A DNA stretch of 18,031 nucleotides from Clostridium sp. (GTDB taxonomy: Bacteria; Bacillota; Clostridia; Clostridiales; Clostridiaceae), in the NCBI GenBank assembly GCA_018372555.1, contig JAHAIU010000042.1, positions 1 through 18,031 on the forward strand, read 5' to 3'. Shown piece after piece: positions 7,278 through 15,029 of the stretch (position 1 is the first letter of the stretch; every line of letters starts with the position of its first letter). The notes under the pieces are model-generated. The model was not told where the DNA came from. It ran no database searches and saw only the letters and a program-made list of their open reading frames with translations. The translations under genes and the position numbers were made by a program.

Positions 7278-8168
7278 TCACTCCTTCTTATCTTCGTTAG
7301 TTTTCTTTGTTATTCCAAGGTATTTATCCATCATACCTAATTCTAGAACGTTTCTTAATATATCTTCATTTCTTTTAATAGGCAATCTATCTAGAATTTG
7401 TTTACAATTAAATGAGCAATTTAAAATAGTAAATTCAAGTCTATCCTTAAATAATGGAAGCAATTCTTCAAAAGGTAAATTATCCTTGTTAAATAAAAAG
7501 TTAATAGGGTTAAATTTATCTTTATTCATATCTTCCTTTAAATCATCAAAGGCATCAACTAAGTATATCCATTTTCCTAAGGTATATCCAAGGTTATATA
7601 AATCATCCCTTATTTCTACAGTATCTTCAACTAAGGTTTGAGGATATAATTTCAATATACTTCCAACAATATGACTAAAAGGATGAGCTATTTCATCAAT
7701 TGAAGAAAAATTTTTATTTCTCTCCAAAGAACTAAGATCCTTTAAACTTACCTCTATAATACTTCTTATGTCTTCAATATTTACATTTACTTTCTTTTCA
7801 TAAGGTAATAATATTTTTTCTAGAATCTTTGATTTTAGATCATTATCATCCTCGACATCATCTTTAACTTTATAATAGTATAAAGTTAAGTTTATAGCAG
7901 CTGCATATTGAAGTGCATCATTATTCATAATGATAGGCTTTTTTTCAATAGGATGCACAATACAGCGTTTAATTTCTACTATAGGTTCTTTAGTTGATAG
8001 GGAATCTAAAAGCACGGCTAAAAAGGTCATATCATAATTTAGGACCATCCTTGGAAGATTGCCTGCACTACTTTTAATATGCATGCAAAGTCCGCAATAA
8101 TAACTTCTAAATTTAGTAAAGTCCTTTACTTTAAGCTCAGCTTTTAGAGGAGTTACGTATCCAAACAA
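7278..8168 (-). CDS. DUF5685 family protein
   Basis: A 296-aa, mostly helical, soluble protein of unknown function. MFGYVTPLKAELKVKDF, then YYCGLC (C25, C28), NYDMTFLAVLLDSL and RCIVHP (C69, H72) match what I recall of the DUF5685 consensus. Two Asp-rich segments stand out: DDVEDD (103-108), and DAFDDLKED (205-213) followed by KFNPIN. They resemble in type and spacing the paired metal-binding motifs of helical isoprenoid synthases; this is inference. I chose the TTG at 8168 because AAGGAG (8177-8182) lies 8 bases upstream and the protein then begins MFGYV; an upstream GTG overlaps the binding site. It is the first gene of a three-gene operon. Confidence 0.85.
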   Translation of the reverse strand: MFGYVTPLKAELKVKDFTKFRSYYCGLCMHIKSSAGNLPRMVLNYDMTFLAVLLDSLSTKEPIVEIKRCIVHPIEKKPIIMNNDALQYAAAINLTLYYYKVKDDVEDDNDLKSKILEKILLPYEKKVNVNIEDIRSIIEVSLKDLSSLERNKNFSSIDEIAHPFSHIVGSILKLYPQTLVEDTVEIRDDLYNLGYTLGKWIYLVDAFDDLKEDMNKDKFNPINFLFNKDNLPFEELLPLFKDRLEFTILNCSFNCKQILDRLPIKRNEDILRNVLELGMMDKYLGITKKTNEDKKE

Positions 8169-8199
8169 TAAAAACACTCCTTAAAATTAGTTTAGATTA

Positions 8200-8228
8200 A
8201 TTATACAAAAATAAGGTATCATTAACAA
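8200..8228 (-). promoter_or_regulatory. Promoter of the DUF5685 operon
   Basis: On the minus strand TTGTTA (8223-8228) is separated by 17 bases from TATAAT (8200-8205). It is correctly placed about 18 bases before the ribosome binding site and lies back to back with the deacetylase promoter. Confidence 0.7.
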
Positions 8229-8282
8229 TGGTTTATATAAAATTTAGGAAATATTAAAAAAATAGAAACAAATAGAAAAATA

Positions 8283-8311
8283 TTGACAAAAAAACTAAGT
8301 GGAGTTATATT
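8283..8311 (+). promoter_or_regulatory. Promoter of the polysaccharide deacetylase gene
   Basis: A perfect -35 TTGACA (8283-8288), a 17-base spacer and TATATT (8306-8311). The start would be near 8318, a leader of about 18 bases that includes GGAGG. Confidence 0.82.
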
Positions 8312-8335
8312 TTGAATATATTGGAGGAAATGTAA

Positions 8336-9235
8336 TTGAAAAAAATAATTAGAATTGTGATTTTAGTCGTGATTATTGTATTAATAGCCTTTGGGGGATA
8401 TAAATATTTTAATAAGAAATCAGAAGGTATAACTTTAAATGATACTCAAAATGAAGAAACTAATATTGAGGAAGAAACAATAACAGATGATATTGTAGAG
8501 GGTGATAAAGATAAAATCAATGAAGATGACTATACTACATTAAATATTGAAGACGTAAAGGTTCCTATATTAATGTATCATTCAATTTCAGCAGCAGATA
8601 CTAATAATAGTTTATTAGTACCACCAGATATGTTTAGGGAACAAGTTAAATATCTTAAGGAAGCTGGATTTACACCAATGCTTTTAGAAGATGTTGTTGA
8701 AGCTTTTTCAACAGGATATGTTCCAAAGAAGCCTGTAGCTATTACTTTTGATGATGGTTATGCAGATAACTATTCAGAAGGATATAAAATTTTAAAGGAA
8801 TTTGATATGAAAGCAACATTCTTTATAATAACTAACAATACTGATGCAGATGGTTATTATTTAAGTTCAGATCAGCTTAAAGAAATGAAAAATGCTGGTA
8901 TGGGAATAGAAAGTCATACATCAAGACATATAGAGTTTCCTAATATAGCTAGGGAAGATAAAAAGGCTATTATACAAGAAGCTATAGATGCTTTAAAGGA
9001 GAAGTTAGGAGTTGATAGTAAATTCCTTTGTTATCCAGTTGGAAGGTATGATGAGGAAACTATGGAGGTAGCAGAAGAAATGGGAGTCAAGGCAGCAGTT
9101 ACTACTGAAGGTGGAATTGCAACAGCTAGCGATGGACTATATTCATTAAAGAGAATTAGAATGTCACCAATGAATATAGAAGCTTTTAAATCTATATTCT
9201 CAGACTTTGAAGATGTTACAATACAAGAACAATAG
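8336..9235 (+). CDS. Membrane-anchored polysaccharide deacetylase (NodB/CE4)
   Basis: A 299-aa protein that should remove N-acetyl groups from a cell-surface glycan such as peptidoglycan or an amino-sugar polymer. A positively charged start and one hydrophobic segment (about 4-20) anchor it outside the membrane. An acidic Glu/Asp-rich spacer follows (about 36-73), then the NodB domain. Visible motifs are ILMYHSIS (78-85), TFDDGY (137-142, catalytic and metal aspartates), SHTSRH (H194 and H198, metal ligands) and CYPVGRYD (232-239, in place of RxPY). The MYHSI opening is like that of PgaB/IcaB-type members. The start is TTG at 8336, with GGAGG (8323-8327) 8 bases upstream. It is a single gene with its own promoter. 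The exact substrate is unknown. Confidence 0.92.
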   Translation: MKKIIRIVILVVIIVLIAFGGYKYFNKKSEGITLNDTQNEETNIEEETITDDIVEGDKDKINEDDYTTLNIEDVKVPILMYHSISAADTNNSLLVPPDMFREQVKYLKEAGFTPMLLEDVVEAFSTGYVPKKPVAITFDDGYADNYSEGYKILKEFDMKATFFIITNNTDADGYYLSSDQLKEMKNAGMGIESHTSRHIEFPNIAREDKKAIIQEAIDALKEKLGVDSKFLCYPVGRYDEETMEVAEEMGVKAAVTTEGGIATASDGLYSLKRIRMSPMNIEAFKSIFSDFEDVTIQEQ

Positions 9236-9257
9236 TTATTATTAGAATAATGATAAT

Positions 9258-9282
9258 AGGGATCTTCTTAGGCCTCTTTTTT
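9258..9282 (+). terminator. Terminator after the deacetylase gene
   Basis: AGGG-A-TC pairs with GG-C-CTCT (one A-C mismatch, one G-U pair in each arm part) around a TTCTTA loop, followed by six T residues. The stem is modest, but the position 22 bases after the stop is right. Confidence 0.55.
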
Positions 9283-9993
9283 AATTTTAAATTTAAATAT
9301 TGCAGAGACAATGATTTATAGGCTGGATTTTAGAGGGATTTATAAGCGTATATATGGTTATTTAAAAGGTAATAATATTATGGAAATGGTACGGTGCTTT
9401 TTAGAATTAATAATTAAAAATGAATGAAAGAATTCATAAATGAGTTTTCAACAATATATTTTTAATGCAATTTAATACAAATTATTGAATTCGTTATAAT
9501 TTTTTAATTTCTAAATTAGTATTTTGTATTATATCACCGATATTATAAGGAATGATTATTAATATATTATTTGATGATTCAGCAGTATAATGAAGTAAGT
9601 TTTATTAGTTTTCTATTTATATCAGACGCATGTAAAGGATATCAAATTTAAGGTCTTAATTACAGTTTTAATGAGTATTAATAAGTATTAATATTATTAG
9701 TGTTTTTAATTTTATTATTAAGTGTAAAAACTATGAAGAGAAAGTTGAATAAATAATAAAATGCTAATATAATGTTGATTCTTTGAAATTTTTGATAATA
9801 AATTTCATGGAGTTCAAGAAAAATGACTTTTAACTTTTTATTTATAATATTAACTAATAAGACAAAATGAGAATTAAGATTAGTTTTTTTTATGAAAAAA
9901 TATATTATTTACACATTTTTAATGATAATACGGTATTAAAACGAGTAATTACAAATAATACTATTGATTAATAAAGAAAATCATTTTTATTTG
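9283..9993. other. Gene-free AT-rich interval before the nucleoside transporter
   Basis: About 700 bases with no open frame of useful length plus ribosome binding site on either strand. There is no recognisable riboswitch; in particular I see no purine aptamer. Minor structure: an inverted repeat TGAAATTT/AAATTTCA at 9784-9807 and AGTATTAAT twice near 9675. It ends at the promoter at 9994. It may contain upstream regulatory sites or decayed sequence, but nothing I can name. Confidence 0.6.
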
Positions 9994-10022
9994 TTGAAAT
10001 AACGAATTATATATTGTATAAT
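9994..10022 (+). promoter_or_regulatory. Promoter of the nucleoside transporter operon
   Basis: TTGAAA (9994-9999), a 17-base spacer and a perfect TATAAT (10017-10022). The start would be near 10029, a leader of about 50 bases to the lipoprotein start codon. Confidence 0.82.
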
Positions 10023-10079
10023 CTTTTTGAAAGTTCGAAAGATAAAATGAGTACACACAAAAGATTAGGAGGATTTTTT

Positions 10080-11168
10080 ATGAAAAAAAAGAGAATAGCT
10101 TTAGCGTTAGCAGCACTAATGGTTACAGGTTTAGTTGGTTGTGGAAATAGTTCAACTAGTGGAGCTGATCAATTAAAGGTAGGTATGGTAACTGATGCTG
10201 GTACTATTGATGATAAGTCATTTAATCAAGGTACTTGGGAAGGCATTTCAAGAGCTAAAGATGAATTAAATGTAGATGCTAACTATTTAAAGCCAGCAGG
10301 AACTACAGAAGCTGACTATATGAAGGAAATAGGAAACCTTTACGATACAGACTATAAGTTTATTGTAACTCCAGGGTTTAAGTTTGAAACTGCTATTTTT
10401 CAAGCGCAAGATAGATATTCAGATGCAAAGTTTATAATTATTGACGGTTCTCCTAACAATGGTAAAACAGGCAATGAAAGAGTAGAAAAAGTAGGCGAAA
10501 ATACTGTTTCAGTATATTTTGCTGAAGAAGAAGCTGGATTTTTAGCAGGTGTTGCAGCAGCTGTTGAGCTAAAAACTGGTGATTTAGGATTCATAGGTGG
10601 TATGGAAATTCCATCAGTTCAAAAGTTTAACTGGGGATTCCAACAAGGTGTTAAATATGCTAATGAAAATTTAGGAACTAACATGAGCTTAAAAGCTGAA
10701 AATATAGTTTACCAAGGTACTTTTGATAATGTTGCAGCTGGACAACAACTTGCAGCAACAATGTATGATAATGGAGTAAGAGCAATATTTACAGCAGCAG
10801 GTGGAGTTGGAGTTGGATCTATAAATGAAGCAAAAACTAGAGCAGCAGCAGGAAAAGAAGCTTGGATAATTGGAGTTGACGTTGATCAATATGCTGATGG
10901 TCTTATGGAAAATGGTAAATCAATTATACTTACTTCAGCTGTTAAGAAAATTGATAATGCAACATATGATATAATAAAAGATGAATTAAATGGAAGTTTC
11001 CCAGGTGGAAAAACGTTAACTTTTAATGCTAAAAATGATGGGATTGGTCTTCCTAAGGAAAATCCAAATTTAAGTGATGAAACTATGTCAAAGGTTGATG
11101 AAGTTTATAATAAAATAAAGAATGATGAAATTAAGATAAGTACTGAACAAGGTGATTTAATTAAATAG
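10080..11168 (+). CDS. nupN: BMP/PnrA family nucleoside-binding lipoprotein
   Basis: A 362-aa extracellular substrate-binding protein of an ABC transporter for nucleosides, like B. subtilis NupN (guanosine) and treponemal PnrA. It has a signal peptide with lipobox LVGC (Cys 20 lipidated), then a Ser/Thr/Gly linker. Family motifs are GMVTDAGTIDDKSFNQGTWE, FAEEEAGFLAGVAA, GFIGGMEIPSVQKFNWGFQQG and IIGVDVDQYADG. I chose the ATG at 10080 because AGGAGG (10067-10072) lies 7 bases upstream and the signal peptide then begins MKKKRIALAL. The frame extends 22 codons further up, but that extension overlaps the -10 element. A terminator separates it from the ATPase gene. The symbol rests on gene order and family; purine substrates are inferred. 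Confidence 0.9.
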   Translation: MKKKRIALALAALMVTGLVGCGNSSTSGADQLKVGMVTDAGTIDDKSFNQGTWEGISRAKDELNVDANYLKPAGTTEADYMKEIGNLYDTDYKFIVTPGFKFETAIFQAQDRYSDAKFIIIDGSPNNGKTGNERVEKVGENTVSVYFAEEEAGFLAGVAAAVELKTGDLGFIGGMEIPSVQKFNWGFQQGVKYANENLGTNMSLKAENIVYQGTFDNVAAGQQLAATMYDNGVRAIFTAAGGVGVGSINEAKTRAAAGKEAWIIGVDVDQYADGLMENGKSIILTSAVKKIDNATYDIIKDELNGSFPGGKTLTFNAKNDGIGLPKENPNLSDETMSKVDEVYNKIKNDEIKISTEQGDLIK

Positions 11169-11193
11169 TCATTCTCAGTATAGATACACTAAA

Positions 11194-11225
11194 GAAAAAG
11201 GCGGAACTACCGTCTTTTTCTTCTA
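11194..11225 (+). terminator. Intercistronic terminator between binding protein and ATPase
   Basis: GAAAAAGGCGG pairs with CCGTCTTTTTC (one G-U pair) around an AACTA loop, followed by TTCT. It lies 25 bases after the lipoprotein stop. Partial readthrough would give excess binding protein over the membrane complex, a common arrangement in ABC operons. I see no separate strong promoter in the 80 bases before the ATPase gene. Confidence 0.8.
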
Positions 11226-11305
11226 TCAGGAATGGACTAGTTTAATTTTACATAAAAAGATAATATGTCCATAAATTTTTAAATAATAATATAGGGAGGA
11301 TGCTC

Positions 11306-12826
11306 ATGAGTTATGTAGTAGAAATGCTCAACATTCGTAAAGAGTTTCCAGGGATTGTAGCTAACGATAATGTTACATTGCAACTCAAAAAGGGGGAAAT
11401 CCATGCACTCTTAGGAGAAAATGGAGCTGGGAAATCTACACTAATGGGAATGCTATTTGGAATGTATCAGCCTGAGGCTGGTGTAATTAAGGTTAAAGGA
11501 AAGGAAGTTAAAATTTCTAGTCCAAATGTAGCAAATGATTTAGGGATAGGAATGGTACATCAACACTTTAAGCTTGTAGAAAACTTTACTGTTACAGAAA
11601 ATATAATACTTGGTCTAGAACCTAAAAAGTTTTTAACTGTAGATATAAAATCTGCAGCTAAGAGAATTGAAGAGTTATCTAAATCTTATGGATTAAATGT
11701 AGATCCTTATTCAAAAATTGAAGATATTTCAGTTGGAATGCAACAACGTGTTGAAATATTAAAAATGTTATATAGAAATGCTGATGTATTAATATTTGAC
11801 GAGCCTACAGCAGTTTTAACTCCTCAAGAAATAGAGGATTTAATAAAAATAATGAAAAACCTTATAAAAGAAGGTAAATCAATTATAATAATTACTCACA
11901 AATTAAAAGAAATTAAAGCAGCAGCAGATAGATGTAGTGTTATAAGAAGAGGAAAGTACATTGGCACAGTTGATGTTAAAGAAACATCAGAAGCTGAGAT
12001 GGCTAAAATGATGGTTGGAAGACAAGTCTCCTTTAAAGTTGAAAAGAAGGAAGCAAATCTTGGAGAAGAAGTATTAAAAATTGAGAATCTTTCTGTAAAA
12101 AACAATAAAAAAGTATTAGGGTTAAAAGACTTCACATTAACTGTTAGAAGAGGAGAAATAGTTGGTATAGCAGGTGTTGAAGGAAATGGTCAAACAGAGT
12201 TAGTTGAAGCTTTAACTGGTATGAGATCTGTTGAAAGTGGAAATATCATTTATAATGGTAAGGATATAACTAAAATGTCTATTAGGAAGAGAATAGATGA
12301 AGGAATAGCACATATTCCAGAAGATAGACATAAAAGAGGGCTTATTTTAGATTATAATATGGAAGATAACATGGTGTTAAAGGTATATAAAAATAAACCT
12401 TTCTCTAAAAATGGACTTATAAATAGAAAAGAAGTAGAAAAATACTCAAATAATATTATTGAAACTTTTGATGTAAGATCAGGTGAAGGTGGTAAATCTA
12501 TAGCTAGATCTTTATCAGGTGGTAACCAACAAAAAGGAATAATAGGACGTGAAATTCAATCTAACCCTGATTTATTAATTGCTGTTCAACCAACAAGAGG
12601 ACTTGATGTAGGTTCTATTGAATATATTCATAAAAGATTAGTAGAACAAAGAGATAATGGTAAAGCGGTACTTTTAGTATCACTTGAATTAGATGAAATT
12701 TTAAATGTTTCAGATAGAATAGCAGTTGTAAATAATGGTGAATTAGTTGGAATAGTAAATGCAAATGAAACAGATGAAAATGAAGTTGGATTAATGATGG
12801 CAGGAATAAAGAGAGGTGAAAGCTAA
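11306..12826 (+). CDS. nupO: Nucleoside ABC transporter ATPase (two fused ATPase domains)
   Basis: A 506-aa cytoplasmic subunit that powers import, of the RbsA/NupO type. Domain 1 has Walker A GENGAGKST (37-45), signature SVGMQQRVEIL and Walker B LIFDEPTAVL. Domain 2 has a changed Walker A (GVEGNGQTE), signature LSGGNQQKGI and a Walker B region LLIAVQPTRGLDVG with no usual DE pair. One active and one degenerate site is normal for this subfamily. GGAGG (11295-11299) is 6 bases before the ATG at 11306; an ATG at 11300 abuts the binding site and is less likely. The stop shares one base with the next ATG, so translation is coupled to the permease. Confidence 0.93.
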   Translation: MSYVVEMLNIRKEFPGIVANDNVTLQLKKGEIHALLGENGAGKSTLMGMLFGMYQPEAGVIKVKGKEVKISSPNVANDLGIGMVHQHFKLVENFTVTENIILGLEPKKFLTVDIKSAAKRIEELSKSYGLNVDPYSKIEDISVGMQQRVEILKMLYRNADVLIFDEPTAVLTPQEIEDLIKIMKNLIKEGKSIIIITHKLKEIKAAADRCSVIRRGKYIGTVDVKETSEAEMAKMMVGRQVSFKVEKKEANLGEEVLKIENLSVKNNKKVLGLKDFTLTVRRGEIVGIAGVEGNGQTELVEALTGMRSVESGNIIYNGKDITKMSIRKRIDEGIAHIPEDRHKRGLILDYNMEDNMVLKVYKNKPFSKNGLINRKEVEKYSNNIIETFDVRSGEGGKSIARSLSGGNQQKGIIGREIQSNPDLLIAVQPTRGLDVGSIEYIHKRLVEQRDNGKAVLLVSLELDEILNVSDRIAVVNNGELVGIVNANETDENEVGLMMAGIKRGES

Positions 12827-13914
12827 TGGGAAAAAATCAAGGCTTAAAATCTATAATGGCCATAGTACTTGGCTTATTAGCAGGAGCACTACTAATGATG
12901 GTTATGGGCTTTAACCCTGTTGAAGGATATAAATATTTATTCCAAGGTGGATTAAAGAACCCAGAAAGAATAGGTAATACTATTGCAACTGCTACACCTT
13001 TAATGCTTACTGGACTTTCAGTTGCATTTGCCTTTAAAACAGGATTATTTAATATTGGGACTCCAGGTCAAATGTTATTTGGAGGATTTTGTTCAATAGC
13101 TGTTGGATTAACTTTAGATCTTCCTAAACTTATATTAGTACCAGTAGTTGTACTTGCTGGGGTACTAGGTGGAGCTATTTGGGCTACAGTTCCAGGAGCA
13201 TTAAAAGCTAAATTCAATGTTAATGAAGTTGTTTCTTCAATTATGATGAACTGGATAGCTTACTGGATAGTTTATTATGGAGTACCTGCTTACTTTAAAG
13301 GAGAATTCTTAGAAACAGAATCAAGAATGTTATCTGATAATGCTACTTTAAAAGCTGAATGGTTATCTAATTTATTTAAGGGGTCATATATAAACTTAGG
13401 TATTTTCTTAGCAATTATTGCAGTAATAATTATATGGTTTGTTTTAAATAAAACGGTACTTGGATATGAATTAAAAGCTGGTGGATATAATAGATTTGGT
13501 GCTGAATATGCAGGTATGCCAGTTAATAGAAATATAGTAATTTCTATGATGATTGCAGGTGCTTTAGCAGGTCTTGCTGGTGCAATTCAATATACAGGTA
13601 ACTCAAATATAATGCAAATTGGAGTTATGCCAAGCCAAGGGTTTGATGGTATAGCAGTTGCTTTACTTGGGGCAAATAATCCAATAGGAGTAGTATTCTC
13701 ATCATTATTCTTTGGAATATTATATGTAGGAAAAGGATTTATGAATGCGGCTGTTAAGGTACCACCTGAACTAGCAGATACTATAATGGCTACAATTATC
13801 TACTTTGCTGCAACAAGCATGATAATGGATAAGATAATTAGAAGATTTAAAAAGAAAAAAGATGATAAGTCAGATAATACTACGAATTCTTCTGAAAGGG
13901 TGGTGGAAAAATAA
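12826..13914 (+). CDS. nupP: Nucleoside ABC transporter permease, subunit 1
   Basis: A 362-aa membrane protein of the branched-chain/ribose-type permease family (BPD_transp_2). It starts with a hydrophobic helix (IMAIVLGLLAGALLMMVMGF). Characteristic segments are FKTGLFNIGTPGQMLFGGF, NEVVSSIMMNWIAYWIVYYG and MIAGALAGLAGAIQYTG. About ten helices are expected. A Lys/Asp/Ser-rich cytoplasmic tail closes the protein. It overlaps both neighbouring genes by one base. It pairs with the next gene to form the channel. The symbol rests on order and family. Confidence 0.9.
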   Translation: MGKNQGLKSIMAIVLGLLAGALLMMVMGFNPVEGYKYLFQGGLKNPERIGNTIATATPLMLTGLSVAFAFKTGLFNIGTPGQMLFGGFCSIAVGLTLDLPKLILVPVVVLAGVLGGAIWATVPGALKAKFNVNEVVSSIMMNWIAYWIVYYGVPAYFKGEFLETESRMLSDNATLKAEWLSNLFKGSYINLGIFLAIIAVIIIWFVLNKTVLGYELKAGGYNRFGAEYAGMPVNRNIVISMMIAGALAGLAGAIQYTGNSNIMQIGVMPSQGFDGIAVALLGANNPIGVVFSSLFFGILYVGKGFMNAAVKVPPELADTIMATIIYFAATSMIMDKIIRRFKKKKDDKSDNTTNSSERVVEK

Positions 13915-14858
13915 TGTGGAGTATAGTTGAACAAATTTTTCCATATGCAATTGCCTACACAGTACCTTTATTAATAACTGCTTTAGGAGCATTATATTGT
14001 GAAAGAAGTGGTATTGTAAACATAGGGCTTGATGGACTTATGATAATAGGTTCCTTTGCAGGTGCCTTAACAGTTTCTAAGCTTCAAGCAAATGGAGTAG
14101 CAGGAGCTTTATGGATTGGACTTTTAGTAGCTGTATTAGTCGGGGTATTATTCTCACTATTACATGCTTTTGCAAGTATAAACTTAAATGCAGATCAAGT
14201 AATAAGTGGTACAGCAATTAATATGATAGCTGGAGCTTTAACTGTATTTTTAGCAAGAAATATAACAGGTAGTGGTAATATAAGAGTTAATTCCTTTATA
14301 CCAAAGGATGTTCCTTTCTTATCAGAAATACCAATAATAGGACCGTTATTTTTTACTAAAGTGTATGCAACAACTTGGCTTGTTATAGTTATACTTATAG
14401 TTAGTATATTTATATTATATAAAACTAGTTTTGGATTAAGATTAAGAGCTTGTGGAGAACATCCTCAAGCAGCTGCAGCAGCTGGAGTTAGTGTATTTAA
14501 GATGAGATACCTTGGAGTTATGATATCTGGAGGGATGTCTGCTTTAGGTGGAGCTATAATATTATTAACCTATGCTGGAGAATTTAATGGTAGTGTTGCT
14601 GGACTTGGATTCTTAGCTTTAGCAGCATTAATATTTGGACAATGGAGACCGTTAGGTATTTTAGGCGCTGCATTCTTCTTCGGATTTGCATCAACTATAG
14701 CTAATGTATCTCAAGCAATTCCGTCATTAGCTACAATACCAGGGGTAATATTAAAGGTATTCCCATATGTAGTTACATTAATTGCATTAGTTTTATTCTC
14801 TAAATCTTCACAAGCGCCAAAGGCTGCTGGTGAACCATTTGATACTAGTAAAAGATAG
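13914..14858 (+). CDS. nupQ: Nucleoside ABC transporter permease, subunit 2
   Basis: A 314-aa membrane protein of the same permease family as its neighbour but shorter, as in B. subtilis NupQ. Segments typical of the subunit are ALYCERSGIVNIGLDGLMII, NLNADQVISGTAINMIAGAL and LRLRACGEHPQAAAAAGVSV (a loop likely to touch the ATPase). The ATG at 13914 overlaps the preceding stop by one base (TAATG), with GGGTGGTGG upstream. It is the last gene of the operon and is followed by a strong terminator. Confidence 0.9.
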   Translation: MWSIVEQIFPYAIAYTVPLLITALGALYCERSGIVNIGLDGLMIIGSFAGALTVSKLQANGVAGALWIGLLVAVLVGVLFSLLHAFASINLNADQVISGTAINMIAGALTVFLARNITGSGNIRVNSFIPKDVPFLSEIPIIGPLFFTKVYATTWLVIVILIVSIFILYKTSFGLRLRACGEHPQAAAAAGVSVFKMRYLGVMISGGMSALGGAIILLTYAGEFNGSVAGLGFLALAALIFGQWRPLGILGAAFFFGFASTIANVSQAIPSLATIPGVILKVFPYVVTLIALVLFSKSSQAPKAAGEPFDTSKR

Positions 14859-14863
14859 ATAAG

Positions 14864-14887
14864 AGCTGCCGAAAGGCAGCTTTTTTT
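14864..14887 (+). terminator. Terminator of the nucleoside transporter operon
   Basis: AGCTGCC and GGCAGCT form a perfect 7-pair stem capped by a GAAA tetraloop, followed by seven T residues. This is a textbook intrinsic terminator 5 bases after the nupQ stop. Confidence 0.95.
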
Positions 14888-14964
14888 CAATTAACAGTTA
14901 ACTAAAAAAATCAAATTTAATTACAAAAAAGCAAGATATAATGGCAAATTATTTAATATATTAG

Positions 14965-14970
14965 TATAAT
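14965..14970 (+). promoter_or_regulatory. Possible -10 element for the homoserine dehydrogenase gene
   Basis: A perfect TATAAT, with only a poor -35 (TGGCAA) 17 bases upstream. Another TATAAT lies at 14937-14942. Either could serve, and the choice is not settled by sequence. Confidence 0.4.
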
Positions 14971-14996
14971 GGATATATTAGCAATAAGTATTTAAA

Positions 14997-15006
14997 TTAG
15001 CGCTAA
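14997..15006. promoter_or_regulatory. Palindrome TTAGCGCTAA in the hom leader
   Basis: A perfect 10-base palindrome lies between the likely -10 elements and the hom ribosome binding site, in otherwise AT-only sequence. Its position suits a repressor operator or a small RNA hairpin. No regulator is identified. Confidence 0.3.
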
Positions 15007-15029
15007 ATATTTAATAAGGGGGAAGCAAA

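Noticed and set aside
10014..10079. 22-codon upstream extension of the nucleoside-binding lipoprotein
   Set aside because: It begins inside the -10 region of the promoter and would destroy the signal peptide; the ATG at 10080 has an ideal binding site.
9283..10079. Purine riboswitch before the nucleoside transporter
   Set aside because: I looked because purine transport genes are often controlled this way. The conserved junction and loop sequences of the purine aptamer are not there.
9900..10079. CodY-type operator
   Set aside because: nup genes of Bacillus are under CodY, but no sequence close to AATTTTCWGAAAATT is visible; AT-rich partial matches are not informative.
10400..10889. Two minus-strand open frames within the nucleoside-binding lipoprotein gene
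   Set aside because: They are antisense shadows of a well-conserved gene, of low complexity (Ser/Cys/Tyr-rich), and have no ribosome binding site. The same holds for minus-strand frames at 11896-12135, 15131-15358 and 17310-17594.
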